This document shows positions 55,449 to 62,961 of a stretch of 64,000 nucleotides of DNA, piece by piece (positions within the stretch are counted from its first letter, which is position 1; each line of letters opens with the position of its first letter). The notes under the pieces were generated by a model, which saw only the letters and a list, made by a program, of their open reading frames with translations, had not been told where the DNA came from and did no database searches. The DNA is taken from the NCBI RefSeq assembly GCF_008795955.1, contig NZ_VMHN01000011.1:62001-126000 (forward strand), given 5' to 3'. Source of the DNA: Marinobacter denitrificans (lineage in GTDB: Bacteria > Pseudomonadota > Gammaproteobacteria > Pseudomonadales > Oleiphilaceae). The position numbers and the translations under genes are program-made.

Positions 55449-55763
55449 TTACCCCTCGCAATCGACCATGACTGTCGAGACTTCCCGTCCTTCCGTTGAT
55501 CGGGGCTGACTCAGGTCGGCGACCAGGACCGGCTGATCGCAGCCCTCTACTTTCACCGGTTCCGATGAAAGATTCGAAATGTAGTAACCACTATCTGTTG
55601 GAATGAAAATGCCCCGGGCAAAACTCGTGCTCTCGGAAGCAACCTCAGAAACGTTTTCGGCTTGTGGTGCTGTGTCCTCATGCATTTGCTGATCAGCAGC
55701 GTTGAAATACATTCCGCCTCCAACAGCCACAACAAAAAGACCTGCCAATGTGATTGGTTCCAT
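55449..55763 (-). CDS. Small tra-operon protein with N-terminal membrane segment
   Basis: 104 residues; a hydrophobic start (ITLAGLFVVAVGGGMYFN) and a polar periplasmic part with two Cys (VEGCDQPV, VMVDCEG). Tightly packed between neighbours (3-base gaps), which supports it as a real gene. Family not recognised. Confidence 0.75.
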   Translation of the reverse strand: MEPITLAGLFVVAVGGGMYFNAADQQMHEDTAPQAENVSEVASESTSFARGIFIPTDSGYYISNLSSEPVKVEGCDQPVLVADLSQPRSTEGREVSTVMVDCEG

Positions 55764-55766
55764 CTC

Positions 55767-56723
55767 TTAACCCTCCACGCTCAGGCGTCGAACTTTCGAG
55801 CCGGCTTTGAAAACCGCCTCACCATTCACGGCACCCTGAAGTTTCCATCCTCGGTAGTAATCACCGACTTTGAGGGGAACCCAACCACCTGATGAGTCCT
55901 GTAGAACGACGTAGGGCTCAACACCCCACATGTCGATACTGGCAACCGTGGCACCCTCCAGTGTCTGGACTTCTGCAACTGGCTGAGGCGCTGGCGCCGG
56001 TACGGTTTTAACGACAGTCCGTGCCGGTCGCTCACTGAGGGTTTTGACTTTCTTGCTGACGACATCGATATCGAGGCGGTGCTCATCAAGGATTCCCCGA
56101 TGATCTCCTAACGTGGTCCTGATAGCACCCAGTTCATTTTGGATGCTGTCCAGCACGGTAGACATGGTTGCCAGGTCTGACCGGAATTGTTCAATGTCGG
56201 AGATGCGAGCGGTATTTGCAGAAACAGCAGACTGTGTCTGTGCAAGACTCTGAGTGATCTCGCTGTCCTGAGTTACCAGATCCGAGATGGATTCCTGCAG
56301 GCCGAAAACCGTTTGCCGGATCTGACTGTCGCTATCGAGCTGCTTAAAGCCGATCACTCCCGCAACGCTGAGCGCCAGTAGCGAAATGACCAAGGCTGAG
56401 CCACTCAGCAATTTCCCACCACCTCCTGAAGTTTTAGGTGCTTTCTTTTTGGAGGTTTTGGCCTTTACGGGGATTGGTTCTGGCTCAACTTTGGATTCGC
56501 TCTTTGAGCTGACGGCTTCCCGAGACTCAGCCACCGGAAGATCCAGATCGAAATTCTCCGGTTCATCCTCGGATTGTTCGGGGCCGGCATCACGAAACTC
56601 GCTTGTCGCGACTCCAGCTTCCTCGAATGCGTCATGAGCCTCGGGCAATGCTACTTGCTCAGGCTCCCTGTTCTTGGCGGCCGGTGAAATACTCTGCACG
56701 ATACCCTTTTGCAGTTTGCTCAT
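55767..56723 (-). CDS. Tra-operon coiled-coil membrane protein, TraP-like C-terminus
   Basis: 318 residues. Long acidic cytoplasmic N-terminus, basic stretch, one membrane segment (GSALVISLLALSVAGVIGF, about 108-126), a coiled coil (about 135-225) and a C-terminal beta domain (PYVVLQDSSGGWVPLKVGDYYRGW; abbreviated) reminiscent of IncI TraP or PilP-type proteins. Overlaps the PilL-like gene by 4 bases. Confidence 0.7.
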   Translation of the reverse strand: MSKLQKGIVQSISPAAKNREPEQVALPEAHDAFEEAGVATSEFRDAGPEQSEDEPENFDLDLPVAESREAVSSKSESKVEPEPIPVKAKTSKKKAPKTSGGGGKLLSGSALVISLLALSVAGVIGFKQLDSDSQIRQTVFGLQESISDLVTQDSEITQSLAQTQSAVSANTARISDIEQFRSDLATMSTVLDSIQNELGAIRTTLGDHRGILDEHRLDIDVVSKKVKTLSERPARTVVKTVPAPAPQPVAEVQTLEGATVASIDMWGVEPYVVLQDSSGGWVPLKVGDYYRGWKLQGAVNGEAVFKAGSKVRRLSVEG

Positions 56724-57172
56724 GACTTGCCTCCCAGCTTTTCAGACAGCTCAAAGGCAACCTTGCGATGAACAGGATCTACGATCAGCTCGAAGGCTTC
56801 GCCGGAAAGGGTGTTCAAAGCGCGGTCCAAGGTCATCGGCCCAATAGTTCGATGAATGGCTGGGAGAGGAAGATCGAGGAGCACCTTAGCCTCTTCACTT
56901 AGTACAGAGGCATCTGCCAAAACGTAGCCTGAGCGTGCCAGGAGAAATTCAACGGTTTGTCCTACGGAATTGATTGATTGAGGAACCCGAGTGCGAATAA
57001 CCACCTTCAAGGGATTCAGCTGATCAACTGGCGGAATATTTTGAACAAACGAATACCGGCCAGTTTGCACCCGCTCCACTTGTTCACGTTCTGCCTGGTC
57101 AGTAGGAATGACTGATTCTGCGTATGCTGAGACAGAGAGGCAGCACAGCAAAGCAAGGGGTAAAACTTTCAT
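56720..57172 (-). CDS. PilL-like protein (TcpQ-type domain, TIGR03748-like)
   Basis: 150 residues, signal peptide (MKVLPLALLCCLSVSAYA). C-terminal block LPAIHRTIGPMTLDRALNTL, then AFELIVDPVHRKVAFEL, is characteristic of PilL/TcpQ proteins of PFGI-1-type elements. First gene of the first tra operon; a tra palindrome lies 63 bases upstream. Classic PilL proteins are lipoproteins; no lipobox is evident here. Confidence 0.85.
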   Translation of the reverse strand: MKVLPLALLCCLSVSAYAESVIPTDQAEREQVERVQTGRYSFVQNIPPVDQLNPLKVVIRTRVPQSINSVGQTVEFLLARSGYVLADASVLSEEAKVLLDLPLPAIHRTIGPMTLDRALNTLSGEAFELIVDPVHRKVAFELSEKLGGKS

Positions 57173-57235
57173 GGCAAAAACCTCTGAATAGAATTCAGGG
57201 GTAGCCTATGGGGTTTCCCTATTGAATTGCGGTTT

Positions 57236-57261
57236 AAAAGGTCACGGGTCGATGACCGTTT
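57236..57261 (-). promoter_or_regulatory. Shared tra-regulon palindrome, site c
   Basis: In transcription direction AAACGGTCAT-CGACCC-GTGACCTTTT followed by AAACC. One arm differs slightly from the perfect site b. It lies 63 bases before the pilL start and about 20 bases from the group II intron end. Confidence 0.8.
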
Positions 57262-57280
57262 ATTCTTGCCCTCTGCAGAA

Positions 57281-59114
57281 ATCGGGATAGGGGGGAGCCA
57301 TAAGGCTCCGCCCCTCCCACACCACCCGGCATGCGGGTCCGCACCGGGCGGTTCGAGAAGTTGAGGTTCACGAGAGTTTCGGCACGCCCAAACGGTCGAA
57401 GTAGGCAATCGTTAGCACATGGTGGATGGCAGAGAGGCTGTTGTGCCACCAGCGGCGGCTCAGAGCTGCGGCGGATTGCGCAACCTCGGGCTTTGCTCCC
57501 AACTTCAGAAGCTCCCGATAGATCGTCGTGCCCCGTCGCCAATGCCGGAGGTGGAGCATTCTCAAACGGCGCCGTATCCATTCATCCAGTGACCGCCAGA
57601 TCCGTGGCGTCTGTGCCAGTCTGAAGTACCCCTTCCAGCCGAGCAAGTAGCTGCGGAGCTTCTCCACCACCTGTTCCATGCTGCGACCACCTGAGCCTCG
57701 GGTCAGTTGTCTGACCCTGAGCTTGAACGCCTGTAACGCCTTGGTTGCTACCGTGCATCGGACGTGTCCGCCCCTCCCTTGCCACAGGGCATAGCCGAGG
57801 AACTTGCGACCGAACACGCTGGCTACCGCGCTTTTGGCTTCGTTTATCACCAGACGCAGCTTTCCATAGCAGCGGCGCAGTATCTGCATGACCCGTTCTC
57901 CCGCCTTTTGGCTGCGAACGTAAACGTTGCAGTCATCGGCGTAACGAGCGAAGCAGTGCCCTCGGCGTTCCAGCTCTTTATCCACCTCGTCCAGCAGAAC
58001 GTTGGCCAGCAACGGCGACAGCGGCCCGCCTTGCGGCGTGCCCTCATGCCGATCCATGACCACGCCACCATCCATGATGCCCGCATTCAGATACGCACGA
58101 ACCAGTCGGATAACTCCGGGGTCGGTGGTGCGTTTCTTCAGGCGGTCGATCAGGATATCGTGATTGACCCGATCGAAGAACTTCGACAGGTCAACGTCCA
58201 CCACGATGTGGCGGCCCTGCTGGGCGTAGCGTTGCGCAGCCAACACGGCATCGTGGGCCCGACGACCCGGACGAAAGCCGTGACTGTGCTCGCTGAAGGT
58301 GGGGTCAATCAGAGGTTGCAGCACTTGCAACAGTGCCTGTTGAATCAGACGGTCGGTGACGGTGGGGATACCCAGTTCCCGCTCACTGCCGTCCGGTTTC
58401 GGGATGCCTACCCGACGAACGGGCTGTGGTTGGTAGGAGCCGCTCAGCAGTTGCTGGCGAAGCTCCAGCCACACCCATCGCAGGTGTTCCGCGGTTTGGG
58501 CAATATCCAGCCCGTCCACACCTGCCGATCCTTTGTTGGCCTTCACGCGCTTCCATGCCCGCTGCATATTCTCTCGTGCGAACGCCTGCGCAAGCAGGTT
58601 TCGCCCTGCGCCCTCCGGTTCTCGTCGCGGGAGTCCTGTTTCATCACTGGACGCGTCCGGCAAGGCTTCACCTTCCCTTGTTGCGACCCGCCCCGCTGAC
58701 GCGGGCATCTGATGCGTTACATTACTCATCGACCAGGCGTTTGACGCTCCTTCTCGTTCGGCCCTTCGCTCCGTCGTGGCAGCTACTATGGCCTCTGCTG
58801 ACTTCTCGCTCCGTGTTGCCACGTCGCCCTTTCAGACGTAAAGCGAGATCTCCCCGGGTAAGAACACACTCCTTCACCGCACAACCGCCGGATTTACACC
58901 ACCTCGCCTTGGCCACAAGAGCTTCGCGGCTTCTTGCCCGCTCGCCCTGCTTGGCAGTGCCTCGTATCCGATTCTTGTTCATCGGCTCACGGTTTATGAT
59001 CCACGCTTCCTCCCCACGGTCGGTCGCCCTTCCGCAGTTGCGCTTCACTTCGTTCGCTGTGGCCAGCTCACGGGAGGACTTGCACCTCCAGGAGTGCGCC
59101 CGTGCCGGGCGCAC
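57281..59114 (-). ncRNA. Group II intron, class-C-like, in front of the tra operon
   Basis: Starts with GTGCGCC at 59114 and ends with a domain VI-like stem and CTATCCCGAT at about 57281. Domain V is clear (GAACCGCCCGG...CCGGGTGGTG at about 57320-57355). Its 5' side is a terminator hairpin plus T-run, the preferred target type of class C introns. About 1.83 kb with its RT/maturase gene. Confidence 0.85.
57368..58729 (-). CDS. ltrA: Group II intron reverse transcriptase/maturase
   Basis: About 453 residues from MSNVTHQMPASAG (58729); the frame is open to 58822. RT motifs intact: ELGIPTVTDRLIQQAL, GFRPGRRAHDAVLAAQ, VVDVDLSKFFDRVNHDIL (Asp), GTPQGGPLSPLLANVLL, ARYADDCNVYV (catalytic YADD), then a GIIM maturase domain (RSYLLGWKGYFRLAQTP). 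No DNA-endonuclease domain visible, as in class C introns. It appears functional. Confidence 0.93.
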   Translation of the reverse strand: MSNVTHQMPASAGRVATREGEALPDASSDETGLPRREPEGAGRNLLAQAFARENMQRAWKRVKANKGSAGVDGLDIAQTAEHLRWVWLELRQQLLSGSYQPQPVRRVGIPKPDGSERELGIPTVTDRLIQQALLQVLQPLIDPTFSEHSHGFRPGRRAHDAVLAAQRYAQQGRHIVVDVDLSKFFDRVNHDILIDRLKKRTTDPGVIRLVRAYLNAGIMDGGVVMDRHEGTPQGGPLSPLLANVLLDEVDKELERRGHCFARYADDCNVYVRSQKAGERVMQILRRCYGKLRLVINEAKSAVASVFGRKFLGYALWQGRGGHVRCTVATKALQAFKLRVRQLTRGSGGRSMEQVVEKLRSYLLGWKGYFRLAQTPRIWRSLDEWIRRRLRMLHLRHWRRGTTIYRELLKLGAKPEVAQSAAALSRRWWHNSLSAIHHVLTIAYFDRLGVPKLS

Positions 59115-59115
59115 A

Positions 59116-59140
59116 AGAAAAAAGCACCCCAGTGGGTGCT
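59116..59140 (-). terminator. Terminator that served as group II intron target
   Basis: On the minus strand AGCACCC-ACTG-GGGTGCT followed by TTTTTTCTT and then directly the intron start at 59114. It would end transcripts from the 59562-61600 genes, though 420 bases separate it from the nearest stop codon. Confidence 0.8.
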
Positions 59141-59561
59141 TCGCTGTATTCGAGGCCGGGTATAGCGAAACCCGATTTTGAGGCTGATCCGGAAATGGGG
59201 CGGTGGGATCGTTGTTCCCCCAATATTTTCGTGCGTGCTTGTAGCGATCGCACGGCATGGCTAAAAACCACACAAAAGCCACTCGTCTGGCGTCCTATCA
59301 TCACTGCAAGATTTGCTTGCCGGCTAACCGAGTCATTAACACAGATGAAGCTAGGCCGTGAACGCTAACCGGAATGCCCTGGAATTATCCAAGGCATTCG
59401 GGATAGCGAACGCGGTCCAAGGTTGGCAAAGAGGAATCTTTACCTGGTCAGCTCACAGTTTCTGAATTGAGGAGTAGAGATTAGCAAAGGGGAAAACTTT
59501 GCAGCTGAGCCCGGGGGCTTGGTGATGTTTGAATTCTTGCAGGTCGCCGAGTATTTCGCAA
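59141..59561. other. Gene-poor stretch with an inverted repeat
   Basis: No convincing gene. A 10-bp inverted repeat with one mismatch (AATGCCCTGG...CCAAGGCATT) lies at 59372-59397 without a T-run. A 34-codon frame starting MAKNHTKATRLASYHHCKIC at 59257 has a CxxC motif but a poor ribosome site and is not called. Confidence 0.45.
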
Positions 59562-59996
59562 CTAGAACTCTGCCGCCCTCAAATCGACCAGTTCTGATTC
59601 CGATTGCTCGATCGCATCAATAAAGCCTTTCAAGAGTCGGAGGTTTGCATTCAGGTAGATCAATTCCTCTTCGATGTCTTTGAGGTGTAGCACCTGGTTC
59701 GGATCGAAGACCTTGAGATAGTCCGTCACGGTCTTAGCATGAAGGCGAACGTATTTCCGGTCTCGCTTGGATGACCGAAATCGCCAGAAATATTTGGTAG
59801 TGGTTCCATCCGATCTACCAGCAATAGTCAGCTCGAAATCCTCCCCGAAATTTGAAATCAAATCGTCCCTGAGTTCAGCAGCTCTGGCATCGAGCCGATC
59901 GCGAAATCGTTCGATATCCTTGCGGTACAAGTTTCGCCTCGCGCCCTCATTATCCTTAAAAGGTATTAGTAAATTTATATTTAAAGGGATAGTCAC
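59562..59996 (-). CDS. Hypothetical protein of the maintenance region
   Basis: 144 residues, MTIPLNINLLIPFKDNEGAR..., with FWRFRSSKRDRKYVRLHAKT and LKDIEEELIYLNANLRLLKG. Looks like a soluble helical protein found in ICE-type regions, but I do not name the family. Four TGATCCA repeats lie directly upstream. Confidence 0.7.
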   Translation of the reverse strand: MTIPLNINLLIPFKDNEGARRNLYRKDIERFRDRLDARAAELRDDLISNFGEDFELTIAGRSDGTTTKYFWRFRSSKRDRKYVRLHAKTVTDYLKVFDPNQVLHLKDIEEELIYLNANLRLLKGFIDAIEQSESELVDLRAAEF

Positions 59997-60011
59997 CGAA
60001 ATTCCTCTCCT

Positions 60012-60088
60012 GATCCAAGCACTGATAATCGGTTCTGATCCAGCACTATTGCTGGTTTCGATCCAAGTTTCGGCCGGTTATGATCCAT
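60012..60088. repeat. Four GATCCA direct repeats
   Basis: GATCCA occurs at 60012, 60037, 60060 and 60082 (spacing 25, 23 and 22 bases); the repeats at 60012, 60037 and 60082 are preceded by T, the one at 60060 by C. They stand in the gap between the TIGR03761 gene and the 144-residue gene. They may be binding sites for a regulator or initiator. Confidence 0.5.
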
Positions 60089-60153
60089 ACGTGAAACAAA
60101 AAAAGGGCGCGACCTGAGGCACCCAATGATGTCGCCTAACACTCCCCGGGAAA

Positions 60154-60957
60154 TCAGGCTTCTGTTTCCGCCTCTGCTTTTGCCAGCACACTGTCCAATT
60201 TGGATTCCAACTCTGCGTTCACCTGATTTGACGAACCGGTCTTTTTCTCTGATTTTGAAAGATCGGCGCCCAGAGTATTCAGTCGCGTTTGTGGAAGAGA
60301 TGGTGCGTTAGGCGATCTAGTTGTGCCTTCCAAATAACCCTGCTCCAATTCACCCATGAGCTCTTTTGCTTTCTGAGCTCGCTGATTATTGGCCGCCATG
60401 TCGTCGCGGCTGACCCCGGTGTGTCGGTACTTGTAAACCAGGTGCAGAACTCCTCTGACACGTTTCTCTACTCGAGCCAAAGTCTGAAACTTGGTTTTAG
60501 TCTCAATAAGGCCGATGTGACTAGCCAGCAAAATCTTCAGAACAATCTGATCCACCTTTAGGAGCTGGTAAACAAGCTGAAAACCGAGACGTGAAGCAAA
60601 ACGGACTGGAACTACCACAGGATTTTTCGAAGCCACATTTGGAAGCCTCATCGCTGATGGGACGTTTTCCTTGATGAACTCTTCGATATCAGCCAATTCA
60701 GCATCGAGATCCTCCGACAAATGCTCAATGCCCTCTTCAATTTGAGCAAAGTGGAAGTCCGCGTAGGGATCGTCTTCTCGTATTGCCTGTTCGAGCGAAC
60801 GTACTCGTGAACAGAATCCAGGAAGCCCAAGAATGCCATGCTTCTTTTCAGTTTTTTCCCGACCTTGCCAAAGCCTTAGCGCAGGTCGTGTTGCCAATTC
60901 GATCTCAATGTCCTGTGTAGGAGCAATTGATGCCATTTTTGATGTTTTATCGGTCAT
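60154..60957 (-). CDS. Integrating conjugative element protein, PFL_4669 family (TIGR03761)
   Basis: 267 residues. ALRLWQGREKTEKKHGILGLPGFCS (abbreviated), then REDDPYADFHFAQIEEGIEHL and VPVRFASRLGFQLVYQLLKVD, characteristic of the family found in the stability region of PFGI/SPI-7-type elements. Role unknown. C-terminus is a charged low-complexity tail. Confidence 0.88.
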   Translation of the reverse strand: MTDKTSKMASIAPTQDIEIELATRPALRLWQGREKTEKKHGILGLPGFCSRVRSLEQAIREDDPYADFHFAQIEEGIEHLSEDLDAELADIEEFIKENVPSAMRLPNVASKNPVVVPVRFASRLGFQLVYQLLKVDQIVLKILLASHIGLIETKTKFQTLARVEKRVRGVLHLVYKYRHTGVSRDDMAANNQRAQKAKELMGELEQGYLEGTTRSPNAPSLPQTRLNTLGADLSKSEKKTGSSNQVNAELESKLDSVLAKAEAETEA

Positions 60958-60967
60958 TTTCTGCTCC

Positions 60968-61600
60968 TTAGAATGCGACTTGTAGGTTACGAGTTTGAAC
61001 TGGAATCGAGCCGTTGTTCTTTGACTGATTCATTACCTGCTCAATTTCTTTGATCTCCCGATAGATCATCGAAAGAGGCAGGTTCGTGCGGCGGGCGACC
61101 TCAAGTAGGCGGCGACGAATATCGGTAACCTCAATGAGATTCAGCCATTCTTCATAGATCCGGCATTGTTCTTCATGTGTTGGAACTACCAACCGTCCAC
61201 GAACAGTTGGAATACCCAAGATCCGTTTTCTGGTCGAGACGTGGGTTGTCCGCAACCCGAAGAATTCCTTCATGAGATTAAGACACGCTCCACGCATCAA
61301 CATCTCATCAATCATCGCATGCTGTTCGGACTCGGAAGCCTCTACTTCGAGCAGCTTTGAAATCCTGGCTGCATTGATAGGAAACCAATCCTCCAGGGAT
61401 TTCCCCATTGCACAGTAATTCGCTGCGACGCGTGTTATTTGGTCAGGTTTAAGGGATTCAAGAATTCTTAGGGAGTCGATGGACAAGCCAATGTCTTCGA
61501 CGGAGTCGAAAAAGCCGACTCTGGCATTGCCTAAGGTCTTTACTAACAGTGCTGAGATGAATTGGGCGCTTTCATATCGGAAGTTTTCGCAGGCTGACAC
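60968..61600 (-). CDS. DUF2857-type protein
   Basis: 210 residues. Matches the DUF2857 pattern of conjugative elements: NFRYESAQFISALLVKTLG, ANYCAMGKSLEDWFPINAAR, CLNLMKEFFGLRTTHVSTRK and a C-terminal helix-turn-helix-like block (RTNLPLSMIYREIKEIEQ), suggesting DNA binding. In operon with the TIGR03761 gene (10-base gap). The divergent region upstream holds several palindromes. Confidence 0.8.
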   Translation of the reverse strand: MSACENFRYESAQFISALLVKTLGNARVGFFDSVEDIGLSIDSLRILESLKPDQITRVAANYCAMGKSLEDWFPINAARISKLLEVEASESEQHAMIDEMLMRGACLNLMKEFFGLRTTHVSTRKRILGIPTVRGRLVVPTHEEQCRIYEEWLNLIEVTDIRRRLLEVARRTNLPLSMIYREIKEIEQVMNQSKNNGSIPVQTRNLQVAF

Positions 61601-61726
61601 AGCTTATTCTCCTTGCTGAACCTGGTTTATAGCCTGAGGCTGCCTGTGGCGCCTCTTTGCGGAACAACCCAGTCCGTACAATCCCTGCCCGTCCTGCGTC
61701 CACACGTGTCCGTTAACACTTTGGCT

Positions 61727-61742
61727 GTCTGAAATTTCAGAC
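61727..61742. promoter_or_regulatory. Palindrome GTCTGAAATTTCAGAC
   Basis: Perfect 16-bp palindrome in the divergent promoter region between the DUF2857 gene and the ParB-like gene. A near copy is at 61810-61825, 83 bases away. Confidence 0.7.
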
Positions 61743-61809
61743 AATCATTTACAAAATGTAACTGTCTGTCAAATCTTTAGTCAGTAATTAGTGCAAAAAA
61801 ATTTATTTT

Positions 61810-61825
61810 GTCTGCAATTTCAGAC
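61810..61825. promoter_or_regulatory. Palindrome copy GTCTGCAATTTCAGAC
   Basis: Differs from the site at 61727 by one base. Both are probably bound by the same dimeric regulator of the maintenance genes. Confidence 0.65.
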
Positions 61826-61840
61826 GCAATACTTTATGCT

Positions 61841-61856
61841 GTAGTCATATGACTAC
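61841..61856. promoter_or_regulatory. Palindrome GTAGTCATATGACTAC
   Basis: A second, unrelated perfect 16-bp palindrome 91 bases before the ParB-like start. Candidate operator. Confidence 0.6.
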
Positions 61857-61946
61857 GGAACAATTCGAGCACGAATAACTTTTAGCAATCAACCATGCGC
61901 TTTCGCAGGCGACGGCATTGCACACCAAGATACTTGAGGTTAATGC

Positions 61947-62504
61947 GTGGAAAGGCTCCCAATATTTACTGATGCCGCTGAAGCGATAGAGTTCTACGAA
62001 GCAACTCCTTCTTCCTGGTCTAGCAATCTGATGAAGGCGTGGGTTGTTCGGCACCTCGTTGAAGACGGTTATGCGAATGCTGATATTAGGGATGCTCTGA
62101 AAATTCGGAAAAAGTATGTTGTCACACACCTTATTCGTGTTGGCAAATCCTTATCACTAGAAGAGTTCCAGCTTTGGGCCCAGTACCCTGTAAGCATCAC
62201 ATTTGGTCACATGCGGGCAATAGCTTCACTGCCCTACCCTACGCGGCGAGACTTGTTAAAACTTTTGCTTAAAACCAAGACAACGGTCTCTCAACTAGAA
62301 CAAATTGCCCGAGGCAAAAAGCTGGACAATGAGACAGATATTCGAAAGCTTGAAAGGGACATCTCAGACCATACTGGCCAGCCAACCAGGATCCGCTTCA
62401 ACCATAAGAAAAAATCAGGATCGATAACTGTCGATTTCTTTAGCCTGGATGAATTTGACTTCCTATGTGAAAAGCTTGGCTACAAACCCTCTGATGACTT
62501 TTAA
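61947..62504 (+). CDS. ParB-family HTH/dimer-domain protein
   Basis: 185 residues. SNLMKAWVVRHLVEDGYANA, KIRKKYVVTHLIRVGKSLSL (HTH region) and HMRAIASLPYPTRRDLL (HTH) are ParB-like; the C-terminus (TRIRFNHKKKSGSITVDFFS, then LDEFDFLCEKLGY) is a ParB dimerisation domain. The N-terminal nuclease-like GxRR domain is absent, so this is an adaptor-type DNA-binding protein as in some ICEs. It lies next to the 34-bp repeat array. Confidence 0.82.
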   Translation: MERLPIFTDAAEAIEFYEATPSSWSSNLMKAWVVRHLVEDGYANADIRDALKIRKKYVVTHLIRVGKSLSLEEFQLWAQYPVSITFGHMRAIASLPYPTRRDLLKLLLKTKTTVSQLEQIARGKKLDNETDIRKLERDISDHTGQPTRIRFNHKKKSGSITVDFFSLDEFDFLCEKLGYKPSDDF

Positions 62505-62635
62505 GATCACAGCATGTGGAACCATCAACCCTAATACCCTGCGACTAAACTCTGCTCTATCGTATCCCGATACCGCTAATACCACCCCAACCAAGTATCT
62601 ATTTACCTGACCCGGATCACTGATCTATGTGGGTG

Positions 62636-62890
62636 CTACCCGCCACGGGTAAATCTGCATTCTGGGAGGTTACCCGCTACGGGTAAGCCTGGATTCTGGA
62701 AGGTTACCCGCCACGGGTAAGTCTGAATTCTGAGGGGTTACCCGCCACGGGTAAGTCTGGATTCTGAGGGGTTACCCGCCACGGGTAAGTCTGGATTCTG
62801 AGGGGTTACCCGCCACGGGTAAGTCTGGATTCTGAGGGGTTACCCGCCACGGGTAAGTCTGGATTCTGGGACGTTACCCGCGACGGGTAA
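62636..62890. repeat. Eight 34-bp tandem repeats with palindromic core
   Basis: Units begin at 62636, 62670, 62704, 62738, 62772, 62806, 62840 and 62874, exactly 34 bases apart. Each contains TTACCCG-CCA-CGGGTAA (first unit CTACCCG; outer units vary slightly) and a conserved linker GTCTGGATTCTGAGGGG. The linkers are conserved, so it is not a CRISPR. Placed between two ParB-type genes, it is best explained as a partition site (centromere) array; iterons of an origin are the alternative. Confidence 0.88.
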
Positions 62891-62961
62891 GATCGAGTCA
62901 ACACCTCCGCCAATAGGAAAGGGGCAGCAGCATGCCGCCCTCTCCTATCAACCAGGGATTA

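Noticed and set aside
59257..59361. 34-codon frame with CxxC motif (MAKNHTKATRLASYHHCKIC...)
   Set aside because: Poor ribosome site, very short, no neighbours suggesting co-expression.
62636..62890. CRISPR-like appearance of regularly spaced repeats
   Set aside because: The period is exactly 34 bases and the sequence between palindromes is conserved, so there are no unique spacers and no cas1/cas2.
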